From assembly GCF_963583255.1 (NCBI RefSeq), contig NC_084807.1, positions 7,254,872 through 7,318,871 on the forward strand: a stretch of DNA of 64,000 nt. Reading direction: 5' to 3'. Below, one piece after another: positions 22,809-34,079 of this stretch. Each line of letters opens with the position of its first letter. Position 1 is the stretch's first letter. The stretch comes from Pyrus communis (Eukaryota > Streptophyta > Magnoliopsida > Rosales > Rosaceae). A program made the position numbers and the translations under genes. Under the pieces are notes generated by a model that worked only from the letters and a program-made list of their open reading frames with translations, was not told where the DNA came from and made no database searches.

Positions 22809-23326
22809 TGTTTGTACCATACTTGACCAATCCCGAAACTACTAAGCACCAGTCAACAGCATACCGTCAAGGACCCACAAGACTTTTCCTCCAACTAGGA
22901 GGCCAATCACAACGCGACACGTGTTGGCATCAGAGGCCAATCATAGCGCAACACGTGTCGATATCAGAGGCCAATCACAACACGAAACGTGTCAATGTCA
23001 CAACAAAACTAGAAACTCTCTTCTATAAAAGGGGACCATTCTCCCATAATAATCCCTAATGTCATTTGTACTAAACTATTCACTAGAACTCACTAAAAGA
23101 GAGCTTGAACCTATGTATTTGTGTAAACCCTTCACAACTAATGAGAACTCCTCTACTCCGTGGACGTAGCCAATCTGGGTGAACCACGTACATCTTGTGT
23201 TGTTTGCTTCCCTATCTCTATTCATTTACATACTTATCTACACTAATGACCAGAGTAACCTAGCGAAGGTCATAAACCTCACACTTTCTGTTGTACCAAA
23301 GTCCTCGCCGATTTTGTGCATCAACA
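22809..23326 (+). repeat. 5' LTR of the Gypsy element
   Basis: 518 bp, TG...CA ends, with a TATA-like TTCTATAAAAGGGG at about 23021-23034. The primer binding site starts two bases after the end. Confidence 0.93.
22900..23034 (+). promoter_or_regulatory. Triple 34-bp CCAAT/ACGTG enhancer-like array and TATA box
   Basis: Three consecutive 34-bp units (22900-22933, 22934-22967, 22968-23001) each begin AGGCCAATCA and carry an ACGTG core (CACGTGT or AACGTGT). A TATA-like TCTATAAAAG follows about 20 bp later. CCAAT boxes bind NF-Y, and ACGTG cores bind bZIP or bHLH factors. The arrangement recurs in the 3' LTR at about 36227-36361. Confidence 0.65.
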
Positions 23327-23456
23327 TCTGGCGCCGTCTGTGGGAATCGCACTTATTCCTACTCTCTCCAGCTTTGTCAAGCTGGTTTCCACCATTCGCA
23401 CACTTTCCTTCGACCAGGCACCCCTCTCCAACATAGGGAGTGAAGGGAGCCACAGC

Positions 23457-25000
23457 ATGCAGAACGACACCCCCCTCGCACTTAGTGCAAAGGAACGAAA
23501 GAGGTTTGCTCTTCAGGCTAAAGTCAATGAGCTAGAGGCTCAGAATAACAAGATAGCGATAAAGAATGAGATCCTCTAGGAGCAGTATGAGAAGCTTTTC
23601 GGAATGCTCCATGAAGCTAGGCATACTCAAACACACGAACTCATCGTCCCCGGGGAAGTCAACCTCCACCTGGGTGCCCCCCAACACTGGCGATCACCTG
23701 CCTTCAACATGGATATCCATAATGGGAAGCGAGTTACTCATCAAGGTGTTGATCAACATAAGACCTCTCTCGACCCAGCTGTTTCAACCCGAAGCAGGAG
23801 AAGTGGAGGAAGGCACCTTCTTGCAGAAGGAGTAGAAGGATCAAAAGCCGTTTATCGTGACTGTCGGGACTTCCTGAGGCAACGTCGAGAGAACCCCATC
23901 CACATAAGCTTGAAAGTCAATGATCCAAGGGTTTATGAAAGGTTCGGTCTTCTTCTATGCCCCAAGCCAATTGCCAATCTAGGGAATGCGCGACATGTCC
24001 TAGAGGAATATGAAGGTATAGGGGACTCGGGGGCGTTTCGACAGGCTCACCCTGGAAGTTAGTACGATGAGTCCAAAGAAAAATCTCATGCCCTTGACCA
24101 AGCTTTCCTACTTCCAAGAGGAGATGGAGACTTACGAAAGAAGGATCCAGCAATACGTGACTCCACTTAGGACCCCCTTATCCTACAACTTCTTGAGGAA
24201 GTAAACAAGTTGAAGGCTGAACGTCAGGCCGAAATACCTGACTGGAACCAACCTAGGCCTGGCCCTCTTACAAGAAGGATCCTCGACACCCCCTCCAAGC
24301 AAAGACAAAGCAGAAGCTTGGCTTACAACTTTACACGGGAAGGGAGGACCCGATTGAACACCTTAACCTCTTTGAGTCCACCATGGCATACCAGATGCAT
24401 ACTGACGAAGAACGATGTCTTCTCTTCCCCTCTACCCTATCTGGCAGAGCTTTGAATTGGTATTGTCATCTTCTACCTGAAACAGTAGACTCATTTGAGG
24501 AACTGAGGAAACTATTTGTCTCTCAACACATCTTCCAAACAGATCGCTTGCATTCCGCAGATGACTTGTACACTATTCGCCAGAAGCCAGACGAGTCACT
24601 ACGAAAGTATGCCGGCCGTTTCAGCCATGAGTATTCTCGCTGCGCTGAGGCAGATGATAAGACCGCCCTTAAAGCCTTCACGGCAGGCCTACGCGACTAT
24701 TTCTTCAAGTACATGATCAATGCTAACACTTGGAAGACTTACTCTGAGGTAATGGCACATGCTTATAACCATGCCTCCACCGATTCAAGGACATACCCCA
24801 GTATAGCTCACTTGATACCAAAGTCAAGGCCGAGGGAGCTAGATTTCAAGTCCACGAAGAACACAGGCATATTTTGTGGTTACCACGAGTATAATGGCCA
24901 TGACGGCGAGAAATGTATCACCCTACGTGATCATATTGAAGCTTTGGCACGTGAAGGAAAAATTGACCAGTTCCTTCTTCACCCTCCAAAGGATAACCGT
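23457..25000 (+). pseudogene. Gypsy gag, broken
   Basis: The start is at an ATG about 130 bp after the primer site, followed by MQNDTPLALSAKERKRFALQ and a coiled-coil-like stretch, then an early stop. The capsid-like core reads on in the frame opening at 24383, with LNWYCHLLPETVDSFEELRK and YAGRFSHEYSRC. A variant zinc knuckle follows at about 24877: CGYHEYNGHDGEKC, where His replaces the second Cys of the usual CCHC motif. At least two frame changes separate start and core. Confidence 0.75.
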
Positions 25001-27330
25001 AACCAACGCCAAGTGAATGTGATATATTCCATAAGCGGTGGCACACCCATATTTGAATCTTCCAACAGGGCCATGAAAAACAATGAACGAACGTTGAAGC
25101 CTGGCCACCAAGTGTTTCACGTGGAAGACATTAGGGGAGGCAAGTATCAAAAGCCTAACTGGGATCCAATATGTTTCTACCCTGAGGAAAAAAGAGGTAT
25201 CATCTATCCTCACAACGACCCACTGATTGTGGAGGCTCACATAGCCAACTTTGATGTACGACGAATCCTGGTAGACACGGGGGTGTCGGTCAATATCATG
25301 TTTGCTGAAGTTTTCAAAACACTTAATGTAACTGAACACTTACTCGATCACTCGGTTTCTCCTCTGATAAGCTTTTCTGGTGATGTCGTGCAACCTTTAG
25401 GGAGCGTACATTTACCCTTCACCATCGGTACAGACCCGTACACAGCCACCATCACCACTAACTTCTTGGTGGTTGATTGCCCAACGACATACAATGTCAT
25501 CTTTGGGCGCACAGGCATTAATGATCTCAAGGCCATAGTATCCACACATATGTTGTTGATGAAATTTACAACCCCCTATGGCAATGGTTACATCAGAGGA
25601 GATCAACTTAGTGCACGGTTATGTTACAACACTTCAGTCAAGCAACAACATTTGCATATACCCAAAGAAACACTTTCTATACATGACCAAGTTATCAAGA
25701 CCAGCTCGGACAAAACCAACTTGAATATTCACGGTGATAACAATCAACCTGACGATCCTCGAGATGACTCTTTCACCCAGCAAGCACAACCAGCTGAAGA
25801 GTTGGAGAAGGTCTCTATCTCAAAAGATTATCCAGATCGTATAGTGAAGATTGGCAACACTTTGTCACCACCCATTCGGTTGGCATTGATCTCTTTTTTG
25901 CAAGAGAACACTGAAGTCTTCGCCTGGTCATACGAGGACATGCCAGGCATCTCTCCCGATATCATCTGTTATCACTTGAGTATTGATCCTAAGACCAAGC
26001 CGGTGAGACAGAAGCGAAGATCTTATGATGCTGAACGATATGAAGCAATGAAGGCAGAAGTTGAAAAACTCAAAAACATAGGTTTTATCCGTGAAGTCAA
26101 TTATCCAACGTGGGTAGCAAATGTGGTCATTGTTAAGAAAAATCCGACCAAGGAAAGTCTCTTGCTTCAAAAGATCTTGTGGAGAATGTGTGTCGACTAC
26201 ACCGACTTAAACAATGGATGCCCGAAGGATAGCTTTCCCCTTCCTTTCATTGATAGAATTGTAGACTCTACAACAGGGTGTGAACTCTTGAGCTTCATGG
26301 ATGCTTACTCAAGGTACAATCAAATCCTCATGAACCCTTCGGACCAAGAACACACGGCCTTCACCACTGATAGAAGACTATAATGCTATAAAGTCATGCC
26401 ATTCGGCCTAAAGAATGCAGGGATGACTTATCAAAGATTAGTCAATTCAATGTTCGCTGAACAGATTGGGAAAAGCATAGAAGTTTATGTTGATGATATG
26501 TTAGTCAAAAGCAAACATGATGACCAACACATTGCCAACTTGTCTGAAACCTTTTACATCCTGAAGAAGTATCGAATGAGGTTGAACCCCAACAAATGCG
26601 ATTTCGGTGTGGGCTCTGGAAAATTCTTAGGCTTCATGATTAGCCAACGAGGCATTGAAGCTAACCCCGAGAAGATCAAAGCAATCATGGACATGAAAGA
26701 ACCAGTAACCTCAAAAAACATCCAGAGCCTTACTGGCAAGGTGGCATCCTTGACCAGGTTCATCTCTAAGGCCACAGACAAATGCATTTCTTTTTTCAAA
26801 GCACTTAATGGAAGTAAGAAGTACATTACGTGGATCGATGAATGTGTCGAAGCATTTAAGAACCTCAAGGAGTACATGAGTAAAGCCCCTCTGCTTTCCA
26901 AACCTGAAGTTGGTGACACCCTAATTATCTATCTGTCTCAGCTTTAGTAGTCAGTTCCGTCCTCATTCGTATGGATGGTAGTATCGAACGACCTGTTTAC
27001 TATGCTAGTAAGGCTCTACAAGATGCGGAGACACGATACTCCAACATTGAGAAATTAGCTCTAGCATTAGTCATGTCTGCTCGGAAACTTCGCCCCTACT
27101 TCCAAGCACACTCCATCATCGTGCTTACCAATCACCCCCTCCGACAAATACTTCAGAGTCCTAACACTTCAAGGTGAATGATCAAATGGGCCATAACACT
27201 GGGAGAGTTTGACATCTCCTACCACCCAAAGCTAGCAGAAAAGGGCTAAGCAGTTGCAGATTTCATTGTCGAATTCACTTATTCCGTTAACATTTCTCCT
27301 ACACCTTAGGCAGCAGCTTCATCACCCCTG
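25001..27330 (+). pseudogene. Gypsy protease, reverse transcriptase and first RNase H, broken
   Basis: The frame from 24383 continues to 26383 and includes an aspartic protease active site, VDTGVS, at about 25271, where DTGSS is usual. Reverse transcriptase follows, with CVDYTDLNNGCPKDSFPLP and FMDAYSRYNQI. A TAA at 26381-26383 interrupts it just before CYKVMPFGLKNAG. The catalytic box YVDDMLVKSK is intact at about 26486. RNase H (26950-27290) has PVYYASKALQ and LTNHPLRQIL, with stops at 26945, at about 27175 and after LAEKG. No single product can be made. Confidence 0.85.
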
Positions 27331-27430
27331 GAAACCCGGAAGGTAGAACCAACACTCCCAGTACGGACTCTATATGTTGATGGTTCATCCAACCAACAGG
27401 GTTGTGGAGCAAGACTAGTCCTGACTACCC
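27331..27430 (+). pseudogene. Second (archaeal-type) RNase H fragment, 5' part
   Basis: LYVDGSSNQQGCGARLVL before the insertion and ALRFKFKALNNEAEYEALLAG after it (29390-29450) are the two halves of the extra RNase H domain typical of Tat-lineage Gypsy elements. The solo LTR splits them. Confidence 0.75.
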
Positions 27431-27435
27431 CCGAC

Positions 27436-29366
27436 TGATAGGAGCATATTTAGGCGACTTACTTAGCTTATTTTCGTGCATCTATGTTGTTAATTCATAA
27501 TTGTTTTAGTAGTTTAAGCCATTTTCGTGTGTTTTTAGGTTCATATGGCTAAGGAAGCAAAAAGATGCATTTTGGAGCAAAATTGGGCTTGGAATGGATA
27601 GCATATGCTTGGAGCCAAAGTGTTGGACGAATTTGAAAGCCTTGTATGCACTTTGGACATAAAACAAAGGGCCTAGCCCAATCAAACAATCCTTTGAGCC
27701 ATGCAAAACCTCTAGCCCAATCAACAACCCTTAGCCACATGCATTCACATGCATCACAACCCCAAAACCATCAAGAAACACCATTCACACACACATGCAC
27801 TTACTCTTTCATCATTGCACCACCAATTCAACACATGCATTTCCACCTTCCTACTTCATCATTTCATCCACATGCACTCTCAATCATAACAACCACATTC
27901 ACTCTTAAACAATCACCCACATACACATGCATTTCCACCTTCCTACTTCATCATTTCATCCACATGCATTTCCACCTTCCTACTTCATCATTTCATCCAC
28001 ATGCACTCTCAATCATAACAACCACATTCACTCTTAAACAATCACCCACATATTCTCCCATTCCCCCTATAAAAACCCATGCATTCATACACAAAAATCA
28101 CATCTCATTTTCATACACAACACATCACAAACACATCCAATCTTCCCTCATTGCCGTGAGCTACCATTCCCTTATAATCCAAACACCACTCCTCATCCAT
28201 TTCCATAATTCCCCAATCCATTCAACACACCAACAACATCCCTTAGACCTTGTGCTACGACGAAGAGGAAGATAAGAGGGCCTAAACGTTCATACAATTC
28301 AAGTTTGAGTTGTTGGAATGTTTAGGTGTTTCTTTGATTCTCTTTGTTTTGGTACCATGAGGAACTTCCTCTCGGCTTCATTCCATTAGATACACTCTCC
28401 CATTTCTTAAAGGATTTCGACATCAGTTTTGCTTCAAGGGTTCTTTCTTCTTAATCCTATGTTCACTCATGTTATATATTTTTATGTCAAACCTTTTGTA
28501 AACATGAAGTGTAACTAATCTCTCTCTAGGGATTCGATGTAGCCTTGCAAGATTGCCATGTAGTTAATTCGGAATTCTCATTTAATCTATCTATTTCTTG
28601 TTTCATTCTCCGATTTAATTGTGACTTAGTGTGTTGATTTTAATGCTTGATCATCATTTGAATTAACCACAGGTTGTTTAGCCAAGATTAAAGCACACAT
28701 CATGCATAATCTTGGTAGATATGTGAATGAATGAAGGGAATGTTTTGCAAACATCCTGCCGAGTGTTCCCTTTGGTTTTGTGAAAGTTTCTTGTGCACTA
28801 CATAGTCTTGATTAGGAACCAAAGTTGCACATCACAATTAGGCTCATGATTAGAGACATTTGATCAAATCCACACATCATATGGCTGATCATATCTAAGT
28901 GAAACAAACCCAAGAAATAAGTAGAGGGATGAGTATAATCTGACTTAACAAGCATGGACTTGGCTTAGCAATGGTGAAATCGAATCTCTAGCTTCATCTC
29001 CATTTGTGCTATCTCTTTTTATTAGCTGTTGATTCATTCATTTTGTGTTTACTTCATTTCCTTATGCTTTAATTTACAATCTGTCATTTAGTTTAATCAA
29101 AACCTAAATCCCCCTTTACCTTATTGTTCAATTTAGTTTATGCTTTAAAGCATTTTGAGTCTTTGGTTTGTCTTAGTGTTTTAAAGTTTAGTTTTGCATT
29201 CTTTGAGTCTAGTATAGTGTTTTAGATTGTGTTTTTAGCGTTTTTGAGTCAAATCCAAGTGATTAACAATCCCTCCTAATCCCCGGTCCAGAACGATCCC
29301 TACTTACATACTTACTACAATTGTCAAAAAGAGGGTTTAATTTGTGTGCGTATAATTCTCGCATCA
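27436..29366 (+). mobile_element. Solo LTR (1931 bp) inserted in the Gypsy RNase H region
   Basis: Starts TGATAGGAGCATATTTAGG and ends TATAATTCTCGCATCA, a terminal style I associate with Athila/Tat-type long LTRs. A perfect CCGAC target duplication flanks it at 27431-27435 and 29367-29371, and the host pol reading resumes right after it. No internal region or second LTR is present, so it is the product of LTR-LTR recombination. A His/Thr-rich open frame at about 27646-28275 is low-complexity and not a gene. Confidence 0.88.
27836..28055. repeat. Local tandem repeats inside the solo LTR
   Basis: TTCCACCTTCCTACTTCATC occurs three times, and a unit of about 120 bp containing CACTCTCAATCATAAC is duplicated. 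The short-period pattern underlies the His-rich frame here. Confidence 0.8.
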
Positions 29367-29371
29367 CCGAC

Positions 29372-30964
29372 AAAGTGGCAATGGAGTATGCTCTCCGCTT
29401 CAAATTCAAGGCGTTAAACAATGAAGCCGAGTATGAGGCCCTTTTAGCAGGTTTACGTTTGGCCAAACACCTTGGAGTTAAACAAATTAATATCTTCAGT
29501 GACTCCTAATTGGTGGTTAACCAGGTCACGAACAACTTTGACGTTAAAGATAACTCCATGGCAGCGTATCTTGCGTAAACTCAGCTTTTGCTCAAGCACT
29601 TCCACTACTAGATGACCCAAGTCCCTCGAGCGGCAAACAGTCATGCAAACGCTTTGGCTCACCTCGCCTAAGCAGTGGAAGACAAGATTAGGAGAAAAAT
29701 TCATGTCGAATTGTTGGCAACACCAAGCACCATGGTCACAGAAGTGTGCAACTTGCAACAGGGGGATAGCTGGATCACCCCAATTTATAAATTCCTTGTT
29801 CATGGCACTCTCCCAAATGATAAAGTCCAAGCTAAACATATTCGATATAAGTCTACCCGCTACCTGATCATTAATGACTAACTCTACAAGCTAGGTTTTA
29901 ACCTACTATACTTACGGTGCCTCACACCTGCGGAAGCGAAAATTGTCTTTCGAGAAATACATGAAGGAGTATGCGGAGATCATGCTGGATCTCGATCCCT
30001 AGCACATAAGGCTTTTCGCCAATGATATTACTGGCCAACACTCCACCAAGATGCCATCAGAATATCCCGTTCATGTGATAAGTGTCAACGCTACGCAACT
30101 ATTCATCACTCCCCTCCCGAGCCTCTTACTCCTATGATCAGCCCTTGGCCCTTCGCCCAATAGGGACTTGATTTGATCGGCCCAATGCCTGCAGGAAAGG
30201 GCAAGGTCTGCTATGCAATCGTTGCAGTTGACTACTTCACAAAGTGGGCCGAAGTAGAACCCTTGGCAACCATTACTGAGGCAAAAATAGAAGACTTCGT
30301 ATGGAAGAACATCCTTTGCAAATTTGGCATTCCTAATGCGATAGTCACGGACAATGGGCGACAGTTTGACAACAAGAAGTTCAGGATGTTCTGTTCTAAG
30401 TTCAACATCAACTTATGTTTTGCCTCCCCGGCTCATCCCCAGTCTAACGGACAAGTTGATGCCATCAACAAAATAATTAAGCGCACTTTGAAAACCAGCT
30501 TAGACAAGGCTAAAGGTTGTTGGTTAGAATTTGTACCCCAAGTTCTTTGGTCATACTGCACTTCATATCGGACTTCAACAGGAGAAACTCCATTCTCACT
30601 TGCCTTTGGTACAGAGGCTGTTGTCCCAGTTAAGCTTGAGCAAGCAACGTTCCGAGTCCAGAACTACATGTAAAGTAAAAATGACAAACAACTCACCTTC
30701 AACTTGGATCTAGTCGAGGAACACAGAAACCAAGTTCACTTAAGGAATGTCGCCTACAAGCAGCGCAACTATGACTCAAGAGTCAAACCTAGCTCTTTCA
30801 AAGTGAGGGACTGGGTATTGAAGAAAAGATTACTCTGCGACAGAGTTCCGAGTCAAGGCACGCTTAGCCCAAATTGGGATGGACCGTTTGAAGTTACCGG
30901 CATCAGTCGCCCTGGTTCTTACAAGCTAAGGAACTCCGATGGCAAGACCCTTGGCCATCCATGA
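29372..30964 (+). pseudogene. Gypsy RNase H 3' part and integrase, broken
   Basis: After the RNase H remainder comes an integrase with an HHCC zinc-binding region at about 29960-30090 (HEGVCGDHAG ... CDKCQRY) and the catalytic core. AVDYFTKWAEVEP (about 30224) has the first Asp, and VTDNGRQF (about 30345) has the second. NGQVDAINK (about 30450) has Asp where the DDE motif expects Glu. The C-terminal part includes FKVRDWVL and PNWDGPFEV (30800-30900), an SH3-like module. Stops occur at 29577, after AFRQ and before GLDLIGPM. Confidence 0.85.
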
Positions 30965-32725
30965 AACACTGATCACTTGAAGTACTATTACAAGTAGACT
31001 CAAACTATACAAGTGTTGAGCTACGACCATTCGACATCCTATGTAATGAAGGTCATTTGGCATCAATTCAATCTAGAGGTGATTTAGACAACTTGGTCCT
31101 AACTCCCTTACATCCTTATCACTGAAACGCTTAGGTTTGAAGCTTCAACACGAATGCTTACAACATGAAATAAAGTTTATGTATATGTCAACATGACTTA
31201 TATCCAAACAAGGGATCCCTTCATGCATAGCAAAACATTCATACATAAACATCATACATTCTAACACATCTATACATAAGCCAATTGTGCTTCGAAAGGG
31301 TTCAACACACTTTGTGTCATTCGACACTTGCTACAATGTGCCTCGACACCTTGCCCTTATTCTCACCAACCAAGTGATGAAATGTGAAGAAAGAACTCAT
31401 CTTCATGCCACCAACGAGGTGATGAAATGTACAACCTGTACTCTCCTTTACGCCACCAACCAGGTGATAAAATGTACAACATGTACTCTAATATCATTTG
31501 GCAACTTGCCATTCATGCCACTAACCAAGTGAAGAAGGAACTTATCTTTGTGCCACCAACCAGGTGATGAAATGTGATGAAAAGTGATAAAGGAACTCAC
31601 ACTCGCACCATTAACCAAGTGATGAAAGCAACTCACCATTCATTCCACCAACTAGAAGACGAGTGGTACAACTTGTACATGTGAACTCCTAGCATTCACA
31701 AATAATCAAAAACCCTCAAGCTTTACAACTTAACCAGGGGAGCACTTATGCCTAACAAGAGTTATAGTCACCAACAAAGTCTTATTTCAAGCCAACAACG
31801 ACTTCAGTGCATGGTATACGAAGATCAAGCTCTTCAACCCTCTTACATCTGCTTCAGACATTTCTCCTTTGTAACACTGCAGACACTACAACTTGTAGAA
31901 AGCTTCACACACTCTTGATCAAAACTGTTCGAAGCAAATTCAATTTATATGGTTCATCCAAACCTTCGACTACTACAAGGTGTGGCTTGCATCACAATCT
32001 CTTGCTCAACAGTGTAGAAGCAAAATTTGTGTATGTTGTCTCTCTTCCACAAAATTTGTATATGTTGTCTCTCCCACATTTTCAATTTTCTAATTTTCCC
32101 AAAAAAAAAAAAAAAAAAAAAGGGAAATTCAACAACTTCAACAAATGGAGGGTAACTACAACTCTCAAAAGCTTCACACACTCTTGATCAAGATAGTGTG
32201 AAGCAAAACAAACTTATGGTGCCAACAAAAGCTTCAACAAGTGAAGGGCAACAATAATTCTCAAAAGCTTCACACACTCTTGATCAAGATAGTGTGAAGC
32301 AAAATCAATTTATGGTGCCCAACAAAGCTTCAACACAAAAGCTTCATCTACAAAGTTTCAACATCAAACAAAGCTTCATCAATGGAGAGCAACTACAATT
32401 CTCAAAAGCTTCACACACTCTTGATCAAGATAGTGTGAAGCAAAATCAATTTATGTTGCCCAACAAAGCTTCAACACAAAAGCTTTACCTACAAAGTTTC
32501 AACATAAGAGCTTCAAGACAAAAGCTTCACTTACAAAGCTTCAAGACAAAAGGTTCAACACAAAAGTTTCACCTACAAAGCTTCAACATAAAACCTTCAC
32601 CTACAAAGCTTCAACACAAAAGCTTCACCAACAAAGCTTCAACACAAAAGCTTCAACACAAAAGCTTCACCTACAAAGCTTCAACACAAAAGTTTCAACA
32701 CCAAAACTTCAACAGCAAATCTTCA

Positions 32726-32759
<34 letters not shown>

Positions 32760-33240
32760 AAGGAAAGAAAGAAAGAAAGATGAGCCTAGGCCTTCCTTTC
32801 TTTGGGTCTAACAACTTTCATACCAAATATATGAATGAGGAGTTTTGGGCAACCACTTAGAAAGGAAAATGATGAAGTTTTGTTTGGAAAATTGCCTACT
32901 AGCAAGACACCTCCCTCGTCAACTCCCTCGACCGGAGACTTGGGGGACTCCTACCATATACCACTACACATTGGTACTTAGAAATTTCGCGACTACTCAG
33001 TGCCTTGGATTTTTGAAGTCCCCAACCGAGAAGTTTTCCTCACTCAAGAAATGAAGGGAGCACTATTTCAACCCACAGGGTCCACCCAAGAAGTTTCAAC
33101 ATGCAAACTTCAACAAAATAAAAAATTCAAAGAACTTAGTGAAGGATACCTTAGTGTATTTAACACAACACGTTGAATGAAGTAAAACTTATTTATTGAT
33201 ATCTTCAATAAATTACAAATACGTGCATACACATAAATCA
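30965..33240 (+). other. Non-coding 3' region of the Gypsy element
   Basis: Contains repeated CACCAACCAGGTGATGAAATG-like units at 31360-31640, then an array of AAGCTTCAACACAAAAGCTTC-like units (31900-32720) and poly-A runs at 32101-32120 and 32727-32757. Long non-coding 3' regions with tandem repeats are usual in Tat elements. Apparent ORFs here are repeat artefacts. Confidence 0.7.
31900..32720. repeat. Tandem repeats built on AAGCTTCA
   Basis: A longer unit (CTCAAAAGCTTCACACACTC then TTGATCAAGATAGTGTGAAGC) occurs about three times up to 32450. After it come about ten short units of 20-30 bp, mostly CAAAGCTTCAACA alternating with CAAAAGCTTCACCTA. Confidence 0.85.
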
Positions 33241-33273
33241 AAACAAACAAATAGGAGGGTGCCTTCACAAAGG

Positions 33274-33939
33274 CTACTTAGGAGAAGTCTCAACATTCGG
33301 CAAAGCCCCAGAAATAGGAGGCATCGGAGGGTGATTATTTAGAGCCTCAGTACTGGACAGAACCCTAGAAAGAGGAGGCACCAGAGGTTGATCATTTGGA
33401 GCTTCAGTATGTGGTACAGCCCCAGAGGACGAAGGCAACAAATACCTTTCGAACAAACTCACAAACCTCTGATGATCATTTAAAATCTGACCCTCGGATT
33501 CCTGTAACTGGTCAAGCTTTCTCTTCATGGTTGTAGCATAGCTATGTGCGAGCATGTGCAACTGTCTATTCTCGTGCTTAAGCCCTCTGATCTCCTGTTT
33601 GAGACTTATCACTTCAGCCGCCAACGATTCAACTTAGCGGGTTCGAGCAAATAGGCATTGGGCCATATTAGACACAGAACCTGCACACTGAACACTGAAA
33701 GCCAGAGAATCTTTAACAGCCAACTCATCGGATCATTTGGAAAGTAGTCTGTTGTCTTTGGGAGTAAGAAGATTCTTGGTCACCACCGCAGTAGTCATAT
33801 CATTCTTTATCACAGGGTCCCCAATAGTAAGGGGACCAGTAGGAGATAAGAAGGATGGGCGCCATACATTATCTTGATGAGACATGGCTACCTCTTCTAC
33901 AACATTCAAGTCCAAACGACGGTCGGACGGGCCAGACAT
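33274..33939 (-). pseudogene. Antisense ORF of the Tat-like Gypsy element, decayed
   Basis: Read on the strand opposite to pol, this gives MSGPSDRRLDLNVVEEVAMS, a middle segment, then a coiled-coil-like stretch (LKQEIRGLKHENRQLHML) and a Pro/Ser-rich tail with repeated PPLSRVLSSTEA-type units. Two in-frame stops break it, near 33735 and 33635. At both, a C-to-T change on the coding strand (CGA or CAA to a stop) would explain the break. Antisense ORFs between integrase and the 3' LTR are known in some plant Tat elements (for example maize Grande); product function is unknown. Confidence 0.7.
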
Positions 33940-34079
33940 TCTCAGAAAAGATGAAGAAAAAAATGAAGTACAGTAAGTCTCAGAAGTACGAAAATAAGAA
34001 AAAAAATTCCTACAAGCAATAACTTTCAGAATAGACTCCTTGAACTTAATTGGTGCTCTTATAAAAGAAAGAGCCAGAT

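Noticed and set aside
27646..28275. 209-codon His/Thr/Ser-rich plus-strand frame
   Set aside because: It lies inside the solo LTR and arises from CAC/CAT/ACA-rich tandem repeats; no domain and no conservation logic.
31900..32720. Short regularly repeated units that could suggest a CRISPR-like array
   Set aside because: Units are variable in length, with no unique spacers, and lie inside the non-coding tail of a plant Gypsy element.
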